NCBI RefSeq assembly: GCF_001682865.1
Contig: NZ_MAQX01000001.1
Coordinates: forward strand, 1,617,290-1,681,289
Length of the DNA: 64,000 bases
From: Bacillus sp. FJAT-26390
GTDB lineage: Bacteria; Bacillota; Bacilli; Paenibacillales; Paenibacillaceae
Direction: 5' to 3'
Under the pieces are notes generated by a model, which was not told the DNA's origin, ran no database searches, and saw only the letters and a list, made by a program, of their open reading frames with translations. This document shows positions 18,958-26,229 of this stretch, one piece after another. Position 1 is the first letter of the stretch. Each line of letters opens with the position of its first letter. Made by a program: the position numbers and the translations under genes.

Positions 18958-21777
18958 TCATTCCAATTTGAACTCCCGCCTTTTTCGCGTTATTTCATTA
19001 TTAACTTCTTTCACATAGTCCAGAAGAGATTCAGGATCACCATTGTTATAAGCTGCAGCGGCGGCGAATCCGATGTTGCGAGTCACATAGTAGCCTCCCG
19101 GAACCTCCGGCGTACCTGTAGCAAATGACCACTGCGTCATCAAATGGTCATACTCGGTTTTTGTCCAAGGCATATTTGCAAGCGCCTCCATATTTGCGGT
19201 CGCTTGTTTGGCTGCCTTGCCGAGGATAGCCTCCATTTCCATTCCGAATCTGGACTGCGTCTCCGCACTCGTCCACCACTCCATAAAGCGCCACGCGTCG
19301 TCTTTCTTCTTAGCGCCCTTAAGCATCATGATCGCTGTTCCCGTAGCAGGCGTCGCCCGATTCAACTGTCCGTCCTCCATAACAGTTCCCGGAAGCGGAG
19401 CAAACTCCCACAGCCCTTTTATTTCAGGAGCAAACGCGATTAATTGGTTATATGTCGTAAAATCTGCGATGCCGATCGGCATTTCACCCGTCCGAAAGCG
19501 GTTGCTGAAATCATAGTCCCTCGGAAACTTATAGGTCGTAAACAGCTCCGTCTGCTTCTGGAAAGCCTCGATGGTCAAATCCTCTTCCAGCGTCGAGCGG
19601 CTTCGTTCCTTGTTGTACAGCTCGCCATTTTTTTGATACAAAAAGATTTGCAATCCCGTAATATCCGCCGGAAAACCGATTTGCATATTTTGTTTCTGTA
19701 TCTCAGGTATCAATCGATAAAATTCATCCCACGTCTCGGGAGCCTTAAGCCCCATATCATGCAAAATATCTTTTCGGTAAAACATCATAGGGAACGATTG
19801 CGTTTCTGGCAAAGCGTACGCTTTCCCATCTAATTCAAAGGGAACTAGTGCACTGGGATGGAATCTGGAGGCAATGTCTCCATAGTTCGGCATGTCTTTG
19901 ATGTTCTCCACTGCGTTTCTTAGTGCATATTGGATCGGATCGGCTGCCAGATTTCCCATCGCAACATCCGGACCCGTACCTGCCAAAACCGATGGCAAAA
20001 GCGTTCCTTCCGTTACCAGCTTTAGCTTTACGTTAATGTTAGATTCCGGCGTAAACGTATCATTAATCATTTCTCTGATGATTTGCGATTGATCCCGTCC
20101 GGACGTCAGCCATACTTCCAGCGGCTCTCCTTTTGTCTCGCCTTCCGTATTCAAGGCATTGTAATCCACAAAGAAGGACATCGAAAAAGACTTCGTTTCA
20201 AAAATCATTTTTTTGAAAAAGGATGCATCTGCCTTTGGCAGCTTCTTGGATACAGGCATTACGCTAAAATAATCTACCGTTAAAGGCTGCTCGCCTACAG
20301 TCAAAATCCAAGTTCCAAGCGCGCCCACATTTTCCTTAAACGGTGTGAACGTCTTCGCAATATTAGCTTCCGGATTTTTAACCATTTGCTCCAGCTGGAA
20401 GGCGACTTTATCAAGCAGAACCATGTTTTCGCCTTTTTGACCGACCAGCGCCTCCATATCAGCCGATACCTCTCTAAGTATCGCAGCATGCTTCTTCATT
20501 GCAGCTATCGCTTCCGGTATTAATTTTTCAAAACCGTAATCACGATACAAATCCGGCTCAGCACCGGTTATCATAAGAATTTGCCGATATACGGCATTCA
20601 GTTTAAACAAGCTATCATCGACCCTGTTCAGCACGTCTGCCAAATCTCCGAGCGTGACTTCCATCGCAAGCTCATGCTCACCCGGTTCAAGGTAAAAAGA
20701 AAATGGCTGATCGTCATCCCCAAAAGCTTTTACTTGCCAATTGTTTCCGTACTTAAATTTCACAGCTTTCGCTTCTTGAAACGGTACGGCCCCATCCAGC
20801 AAAATTTTACGGTTGACATACATGCCGGCTAATTTGTTTTGCTTGAATCTAGTCGCAATCTTGTATAAGCCAGCTTCCTCTACCGTGAACCGGTAGCTGA
20901 TCCACTGTCCTGGCATTTTCCATTTATCGCCGCCTATGCTGTTCAAGCGGAGCTTGGATGGATCCTGCGGTTCCGTAATAGCCGATGACCGATCTGAAAC
21001 GGGGTACAGCGTATTATCCGATTTCTCATAGCTATTTTCTGCTTGAACCTTAATCGTTTTAGCGTCCGCTTCCTTGTAGCCTTTCGCTTCATAACCCGCT
21101 TTTACCTCATCATAGGTTTGAAGCTCCTCCGCTTTATAAATACGGACGGTATTTAAAACCACTGATTCCCTCACCGATTCGAATCCAATGGTATGCTTGC
21201 CTTTTTCCAAATAAAACATTAATGGATCGTTATAATAGCCAAGTAAATCCTGTAATAGCACCGTTCTCCATCTAGGCGCTTCCGTCTGTTTCGGCCTAAT
21301 GTCATTTCCCTTTTTGTCCTGAGTGATCGCACTCTTGTCCTTCCAAACCCGAGATAAATTTATGTATTTCGCTTCGTTATATGGAACTTTACCGTCAATC
21401 GATATCATTCTTTCAATTGAATTGCCTTTTCCATCTATCGGGTAATAAAGCAATTCGATATTGTACATCCCGCTCTCTGGAACGTTTATTTCCCATTCGA
21501 TCTTCCCGCTTTCACCCGTCAGAACAGATTTACCTTCCATTCCTTCAAAATTATCGAGGGTTTTCAAGTCTCCCTCAGCATTCGAATACGTATTCGCCAT
21601 AATCGCAATATCTGCTTTTCCAGCTTTTTTATCGGCATGTTGCTCGAGATAGGCGCGGTAGCTTTGCAGCTTAATTAAGTTATCATCCTTGCTTGCGAAG
21701 GCCGCGTGTGGCCATATAATCACCAACAAACATAATGCAATTGCTGCCACTAATCGTTTCGCTATTTTATTGTTCAT
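18958..21777 (-). CDS. Giant extracellular solute-binding protein with N-terminal carbohydrate-binding-like domains
   Basis: A 939-residue exported protein, about twice the usual size. The signal peptide ends at about AAFA-S and there is no lipobox cysteine, so attachment must differ from the lipoproteins around it. Residues 60-215 and 245-400 are two related beta-sandwich-like modules (ESGMYNIELLYYPIDG and EAGLYKIATRFKQNK; each with a PYNEAKYINLSRVW / PFQEAKAVKFKYGN strand and a GKHTIGFES / GEHELAMEV strand), like CBM35/CBM6-type modules. After a helical linker, residues 515-939 form a family-1 solute-binding fold (LEVWLTSGRDQSQIIREMIN; AGTGPDVAMGNLAA; FPMMFYRKDILHDMGLKAPETWDEF; ATGTAIMMLKG). 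An eight-codon leader frame is coupled to its start. It probably binds long mannan chains. Confidence 0.85.
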   Translation of the reverse strand: MNNKIAKRLVAAIALCLLVIIWPHAAFASKDDNLIKLQSYRAYLEQHADKKAGKADIAIMANTYSNAEGDLKTLDNFEGMEGKSVLTGESGKIEWEINVPESGMYNIELLYYPIDGKGNSIERMISIDGKVPYNEAKYINLSRVWKDKSAITQDKKGNDIRPKQTEAPRWRTVLLQDLLGYYNDPLMFYLEKGKHTIGFESVRESVVLNTVRIYKAEELQTYDEVKAGYEAKGYKEADAKTIKVQAENSYEKSDNTLYPVSDRSSAITEPQDPSKLRLNSIGGDKWKMPGQWISYRFTVEEAGLYKIATRFKQNKLAGMYVNRKILLDGAVPFQEAKAVKFKYGNNWQVKAFGDDDQPFSFYLEPGEHELAMEVTLGDLADVLNRVDDSLFKLNAVYRQILMITGAEPDLYRDYGFEKLIPEAIAAMKKHAAILREVSADMEALVGQKGENMVLLDKVAFQLEQMVKNPEANIAKTFTPFKENVGALGTWILTVGEQPLTVDYFSVMPVSKKLPKADASFFKKMIFETKSFSMSFFVDYNALNTEGETKGEPLEVWLTSGRDQSQIIREMINDTFTPESNINVKLKLVTEGTLLPSVLAGTGPDVAMGNLAADPIQYALRNAVENIKDMPNYGDIASRFHPSALVPFELDGKAYALPETQSFPMMFYRKDILHDMGLKAPETWDEFYRLIPEIQKQNMQIGFPADITGLQIFLYQKNGELYNKERSRSTLEEDLTIEAFQKQTELFTTYKFPRDYDFSNRFRTGEMPIGIADFTTYNQLIAFAPEIKGLWEFAPLPGTVMEDGQLNRATPATGTAIMMLKGAKKKDDAWRFMEWWTSAETQSRFGMEMEAILGKAAKQATANMEALANMPWTKTEYDHLMTQWSFATGTPEVPGGYYVTRNIGFAAAAAYNNGDPESLLDYVKEVNNEITRKRREFKLE

Positions 21778-21800
21778 ACACGTTCAACTCGCACCGTCAT
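21774..21800 (-). CDS. Eight-residue leader frame coupled to the giant binding protein
   Basis: ATG 21800 follows a strong GGAGG (21809-21813, eight bases away) and encodes eight residues (MTVRVERV). Its TGA overlaps the ATG of the next gene as ATGA. The large gene itself has no nearer ribosome binding site, so translational coupling through this leader is a reasonable inference. It may alternatively be an accident of the leader. Confidence 0.4.
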   Translation of the reverse strand: MTVRVERV

Positions 21801-21871
21801 ATTTGTTTCCTCCAAATGGACAGAGATTCATTGTCTTCAGCATACAAAAGGGAAAACTGCATCTTTTTTCA

Positions 21872-21931
21872 AAAAAAAAGAAAAGGGGCCGCAGCGCTGG
21901 CGTCAATCGACATCTGTCATATAGCCCCTTT
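21872..21931 (-). terminator. Intra-operonic terminator-like hairpin
   Basis: On the minus strand AAAGGGGC (21924-21931) pairs with GCCCCTTT (21882-21889) and is followed by TTCTTTTTTTTT. It lies between the binding lipoprotein gene (ends 21950) and the giant binding protein. It may lower expression of the distal genes relative to GH125 and the first binding protein. Confidence 0.65.
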
Positions 21932-21949
21932 ATCTATTTAGTGATGCTG

Positions 21950-23464
21950 CTATTCTGCCTTTTTCTTTTCCTCAGGCTTAGGTTCAGGCTCGACGAATTC
22001 ACCCTTCAGCCTTAGAGCAAGCTCCTCAAGACCAATATTTACAGCATCCTCGATTTCCGCTACCTTGGACGCAGGTTCAAGGTTCTGATCGTAGAAGCCG
22101 ACATCAGGAATTAGAGACAAGCCGCTGTGGACGTTACCTTGCATTTGCTGACCGATAAACGCCATATCCGAAACACCGTAATTTTTCAATTGCAATAGCG
22201 TCTCAAGCGATTGCTCATCACGAAGTTGCGTTAAAGCCACTTCATCCATCCAAATTTTCTCTTCGCTTTGCGCTTTCCATGCTAGCGCTTCCAAAATCAA
22301 TCCCGTTTTATCAAGCTCTTTGTTCGTAACCGGAACAGCAATCGAAGGTGCGTCATGACTTACCCAAGTGCGGTAATCGTCCGTATTGTTGCCCATCGGC
22401 AAGGGGATGAAGCCAAAATCACTTTCCATTTCATAAATCGGATCAATAACGCCACGGCCTCTGGAATAAGCTAAAAACAGCGATTTCCCTTCTGCAAAAG
22501 CCTTCACATAGGCGTCCATATCCTCGCCATCTTTTTTAGGGAAGAACGTATCTCCTTTTTTTGCCAACTTCTTAATCATTTCAATCGTCTCGTATGCTTT
22601 TGGCGTATTCACCGCATACTTCATGCTGCCATCACTAGCAATATCAATGATTTTGTTGCCTGATGCTAGATATAACGCGACAGAAATATCCCAGTCATGT
22701 CCTGTTGCAAGTCCATAACGGTCATTATTGTCCATTACGCCATCACCATTTAAATCTCGTTTTGCCGCTTGCTCCATTTCGAGCATTTTCTGGAACGTCC
22801 ATTGTTTGTTTTTCACAAGCTCATAAGGATCTTCGAGCCCAAGCTCATCAATAATGCTTTTATTGAATGCCAGAACCCATACTTCATCGCCTTGGTTAGC
22901 GAATGGCGCTGCTGTTCCATACGTTCTATTGTCATAAGTAAGTAAGAATGAAGTGTTGTATTCTTTCCAATAGTCCTGATCTAATCGAAGGTTAGGAATC
23001 GTATTCATGTCCACAATACGCTTGCCGTTAATATGTCTTCCCAGCTCCCAGGTAGGAGCAACGATGATATCAGCATATTTGTCGCCTGCCAATACCGCCG
23101 CGCCAAACTCTTCCTCGGAATGTTTTCTAACTTCAATTTTCACGTTGTATGTTTCTTCTACCCACTTGATTCTGTCAATAACGGCATTGGCAAGATCAGA
23201 GCTTCCTTCTTGCGGAAACCATCTGTTGGCATTGTTATCCGCAACGATGAATTTATAGCCGCCTAGATCTTTCACAGGAGGAGCACCGTCATCTGCTGTT
23301 GCTTCCGGGCTTGGTGAAGTTGTGTTTCCTGCCTCTTCTACCTTGTTTGTAGCTTCAGCGTTCTCCTTGTTTTTACCTCCGCCATTATTACTTGTGCAAG
23401 CGCTCGCAAAGATGGAAATAATCAGGACGCATACGACTAACAAAAACATTCTCTTTTGTTTCAT
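21950..23464 (-). CDS. Extracellular solute-binding lipoprotein (family 1)
   Basis: A 504-residue surface lipoprotein. ATG 23464 is preceded by AAAGGGG, and the signal peptide ends in the lipobox FASAC. A Thr/Pro/Glu-rich linker precedes the binding domain, which carries FIVADNNANRWFPQEGSSD, TYNVKIEVRKHSEEEF and the EF-hand-like loop DLNGDGVMDNNDRYG (a calcium-loop motif common in large Bacillota binding proteins). The C-terminus is Lys/Glu/Pro-rich. It is the second gene of the operon, between GH125 and the giant binding protein, so the operon has two binding proteins and two permease pairs. A longer frame reaching 23560 overlaps the GH125 gene and is not supported. Confidence 0.9.
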   Translation of the reverse strand: MKQKRMFLLVVCVLIISIFASACTSNNGGGKNKENAEATNKVEEAGNTTSPSPEATADDGAPPVKDLGGYKFIVADNNANRWFPQEGSSDLANAVIDRIKWVEETYNVKIEVRKHSEEEFGAAVLAGDKYADIIVAPTWELGRHINGKRIVDMNTIPNLRLDQDYWKEYNTSFLLTYDNRTYGTAAPFANQGDEVWVLAFNKSIIDELGLEDPYELVKNKQWTFQKMLEMEQAAKRDLNGDGVMDNNDRYGLATGHDWDISVALYLASGNKIIDIASDGSMKYAVNTPKAYETIEMIKKLAKKGDTFFPKKDGEDMDAYVKAFAEGKSLFLAYSRGRGVIDPIYEMESDFGFIPLPMGNNTDDYRTWVSHDAPSIAVPVTNKELDKTGLILEALAWKAQSEEKIWMDEVALTQLRDEQSLETLLQLKNYGVSDMAFIGQQMQGNVHSGLSLIPDVGFYDQNLEPASKVAEIEDAVNIGLEELALRLKGEFVEPEPKPEEKKKAE

Positions 23465-23546
23465 TTTTCTGCCCCTTTCAAAGCTTTTATTTGTTATACG
23501 GGTCCTGCCAGCAACAATGTCAGTCCCGCACGAACACAAATGAAGG

Positions 23547-24842
23547 TCAAACCGATTCAAAGAGATGCTGTTTCTTTTCTTCTACGAGCTTATAAATAAG
23601 TTCACCGAGTAAGCTGTTAGCCCATGCAAACCACGGTCTCGTGAATTCATTAGGATTGTCTGCGTGAAAACCCTCATGCATAAAACCCGTTCCGCCGTCT
23701 GATCTGATTATCGTTTTTAGGAGTTCTTGTATTTCCGCGTCGTTGTCTGAAGTAAGTGCTTGCATGACAAGGCTTATATGCCATATGTAATTCGTGGGGG
23801 TATGAGGGCTTCCAATTCCTTTAGCTGCTTTTCCTGCAAAATAATACGGATTCTCTTCACTCAAAATAAATCTTCTTGTGTTCTGATAGACAATATCCTC
23901 TTTGCTTGAATATCCAAGATAAGGAATCGACAACAAGCTAGGCACATTAGCATCATCCATTAGGTTGTAATTCCCTAGACCATCTGTTTCATAGGCGTAC
24001 ATTTCGCCAAACGTTTCGTGTTTATAGGTGCCAAAAGCTTTTATGCCAGCATCGATTTCGCCGCCTAGCTTTTTTGCAGCGAGTTTCAACGCTTCGTCTC
24101 CGTATATGTCTTGGGCGATCTCTTCCACGTATCTCAGAACAACAACTGCGAACATATTCGCGGGAATGAGGTAATGGTACTTGCAGGAATCGTCACTCGG
24201 CCTGAATCCCGACCATGTCATGCCTGTGTATCCAACTGGACTTCCTTTTCCATCGTTGCTTAACGTATCCGACTCTGGACAATTAAACCTTTGGAAGCTG
24301 TAGCTCGATTGTTCAGCATGTTTCTGTTCTGCAGACCAGAGCGCAATAATTTTGTTAACCGCTTCTTTAAAGGCGCCATCAAACATTTCCGTTCTTTTTG
24401 TTGCCTTCCAGTACAGATAAGCGAGCTGTATCGGATAACATAGGGAGTCGATTTCATATTTCCTTTCCCATACCCAGGGATTCCCTTCGGTTACATCTCC
24501 AGTATGTCCGCTGTTATCCGGCCCTTTATTGAATGCGTTTGCATAAGGATCAATTTGGATGTATTGCATCTGCCTTTTTATAAGTCCCTCTATCATGTTC
24601 TGATAGTGGTTGTCTGATGCAGCCAGCGGAATGTAATGTCGAACCTGAGCAGAGGAATCACGCAGCCACATGGCTGGTATATCACCCGTAAAAACAAAAG
24701 TAGTTCCATCCTCAAGCCATTCCGTTGTGGTCTCTAGCGTATTGTAAAAGCAGTTCTTATAAAACTTAACGATTTCAGGCCACTCTTCTAGAGCTAAAAC
24801 CAAGGTGTCACTCTTTTTCATATCGGTAATAGATAGATTCAT
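23547..24842 (-). CDS. GH125 exo-alpha-1,6-mannosidase
   Basis: A 431-residue cytoplasmic enzyme (no signal peptide) that removes terminal alpha-1,6-linked mannose from imported oligosaccharides by metal-independent inverting hydrolysis. The (alpha/alpha)6 family is recognised by GDIPAMWLRDSSAQVRHYIP near residue 55, DGKGSPVGYTGMTWSGFRPSD, YHYLIPANMFA, SPHTPTNYIWHISLVMQALTS, GGTGFMHEGFHADNP and TRPWFAWANSLLGELI. ATG 24842 has AGGAGGG 11 bases upstream. The longer frame to 24878 adds a poorly supported N-terminus. It is the first gene of the operon, 70 bases downstream of an operator-controlled promoter and a cre-like site. The close relative at 326-822 is a pseudogene, so this copy carries the function. 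Confidence 0.93.
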   Translation of the reverse strand: MNLSITDMKKSDTLVLALEEWPEIVKFYKNCFYNTLETTTEWLEDGTTFVFTGDIPAMWLRDSSAQVRHYIPLAASDNHYQNMIEGLIKRQMQYIQIDPYANAFNKGPDNSGHTGDVTEGNPWVWERKYEIDSLCYPIQLAYLYWKATKRTEMFDGAFKEAVNKIIALWSAEQKHAEQSSYSFQRFNCPESDTLSNDGKGSPVGYTGMTWSGFRPSDDSCKYHYLIPANMFAVVVLRYVEEIAQDIYGDEALKLAAKKLGGEIDAGIKAFGTYKHETFGEMYAYETDGLGNYNLMDDANVPSLLSIPYLGYSSKEDIVYQNTRRFILSEENPYYFAGKAAKGIGSPHTPTNYIWHISLVMQALTSDNDAEIQELLKTIIRSDGGTGFMHEGFHADNPNEFTRPWFAWANSLLGELIYKLVEEKKQHLFESV

Positions 24843-24895
24843 TCGAAAACAATCCCTCCTAATGATGATCTTCAGCACATTGGGTAAACCCTCGT

Positions 24896-24909
24896 GTTAA
24901 GCGCTTACA
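24896..24909 (-). promoter_or_regulatory. cre-like site (CcpA) downstream of the GH125 promoter
   Basis: GTTAAGCGCTTACA fits the cre consensus TGWAANCGNTNWCA at 12 of 14 positions and contains a palindromic TAAGCGCTTA core. It lies just downstream of the -10 box, a usual place for glucose repression by roadblock. Confidence 0.65.
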
Positions 24910-24915
24910 AATAGT

Positions 24916-24947
24916 ATATTATAATCAATATGTCAACATGTCAATAT
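24916..24947 (-). promoter_or_regulatory. Promoter with overlapping operator, GH125 mannan operon
   Basis: On the minus strand TTGACA (24939-24944), 17 bases, TAATAT (24916-24921). The -35 box lies inside ATATTGACATGTTGACAT (24930-24947), which differs from the operator at 7842-7859 at a single position of 18. This is the likely binding site of the regulator encoded at 7959-9101. From here to 25063 I see nothing further. Confidence 0.75.
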
Positions 24948-25063
24948 ACCAACTAATATTTTCCTTTGTATTTTTAAAAAAACACTATAGGCTGGAATCG
25001 CATTGATATACAAATTTACCGGCTGCAAAAAGCACAATCGCCTCGTATACCCATTTCTAATGG

Positions 25064-25097
25064 ACAAAAAAGACCATCCGAAGAATCGGACAGTCCA
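25064..25097 (-). terminator. Terminator of the xylan operon
   Basis: On the minus strand GACTGTCCGA, a short TTCT loop, TCGGATGGTC, then TTTTTT, with two wobble pairs in the stem. It lies 44 bases beyond the response regulator stop at 25141. Confidence 0.8.
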
Positions 25098-25140
25098 TTT
25101 GATTGAATGTACGAAATAAATCTTGAAAAGCTAGCTACGA

Positions 25141-26229
25141 TCAATCGTTATTTAGCCTGTTCTTGTATTCCATCGGATTAATGCCGTGATACTCCTTGAA
25201 TATTCTAGAGAAGTGCACGCTGTTCTCGTAGCCAACCCGGTTGGCAATCTCATAGCTGCGCAGCGACGTCGTGAGCAGAAAGTCTCTCGCCTTGCGCATT
25301 CGAACGCTGATGCAATACGTCCAGATCGTCATGCCCGTTTCTTCTTTGAAAAGTATGGCTAGATGCGATCGGCTCATTGCGACATGGTCAGCCACGTCCT
25401 GCAGCCCCCACTTCTGGGCATAATACTCCTCGATATAGCGTTTGACTTGATCGACCGCGCTTTGCTTCTGCAGGTTTTTGCTTCTCCTTGCACCTTCCAT
25501 TAGAACATTCGCCGCCTCCTCGAGCCGTCTGACCGCGCATAACCGGAAGTATGGTCGCACCCGTGACAAAGCCAAAGTTACTTCACCAAGTCCGGTGTCT
25601 TCACCCTCCTCGTATTGAACCTCGATATCCCGCTTCTTCAGCTCCTCGATGACAAGCTGCACCCACGCCATTGTCAGCTCGTTCCATATTTCAAGCCTTC
25701 CTTCGAGCCACAGCTCCAGCGCAGCCAGCGTATCGACGATCAGAAGCGGCTGACCGTGTAAGTAAACCGACGTGATCATCTCGACCCATTGTTCGAGCAG
25801 CGCCTTGTAGCTTGGAAGCTTGCGCAGCAGGAGCTGATTTGCTTCATAACGCCGCTGTGTCCGAATTCTCGCACACGCCTTGCCTACAACCTTGGTTAAT
25901 ACGTCCGAATCTATCGGCTTCAACATATAATCGACAGCTCCTAATTGAAGGCTTCGCTTGGCATATTCGAAGTCGTCATAGCTGGAAATAACGATGCAAG
26001 TCATCCAGGGATATTTGTGGTTGACCTCTTCTATGAGTTGAAGGCCGTCAACGAGAGGCATTCGAACATCGGTAATGCATATATCGGCAAAATGTCCTGC
26101 CATCCAGTCGAGCGCCCTCTGTCCATTCGCCATCGCTGCAGACACGGCAACGCCTTCCATTTCGGAAAGCCTGATCGACAAGCTCCTTCGGATGAGCTCC
26201 TCGTCATCGACGATTACGATTCGATTCAT
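25141..26229 (-). CDS. YesN-type response regulator with AraC DNA-binding domain
   Basis: A 362-residue regulator, compact compared with the 567-residue one at 2184. The receiver domain (1-120) has IVIVDDEELIRRSL, CITDVRMPLVDGL with the phosphoacceptor Asp, and the KPID lysine. The C-terminal 100 residues form an AraC double helix-turn-helix (WGLQDVADHVAMSRSHLAILFKEETG; EIANRVGYENSVHFSRIFKEYHG). ATG 26229 overlaps the kinase stop codon (ATGA) and has GGGAG nine bases upstream. The longer frame to 26238 is not needed. It is the last gene of the xylan-type operon and the partner of the upstream kinase. Confidence 0.93.
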   Translation of the reverse strand: MNRIVIVDDEELIRRSLSIRLSEMEGVAVSAAMANGQRALDWMAGHFADICITDVRMPLVDGLQLIEEVNHKYPWMTCIVISSYDDFEYAKRSLQLGAVDYMLKPIDSDVLTKVVGKACARIRTQRRYEANQLLLRKLPSYKALLEQWVEMITSVYLHGQPLLIVDTLAALELWLEGRLEIWNELTMAWVQLVIEELKKRDIEVQYEEGEDTGLGEVTLALSRVRPYFRLCAVRRLEEAANVLMEGARRSKNLQKQSAVDQVKRYIEEYYAQKWGLQDVADHVAMSRSHLAILFKEETGMTIWTYCISVRMRKARDFLLTTSLRSYEIANRVGYENSVHFSRIFKEYHGINPMEYKNRLNND

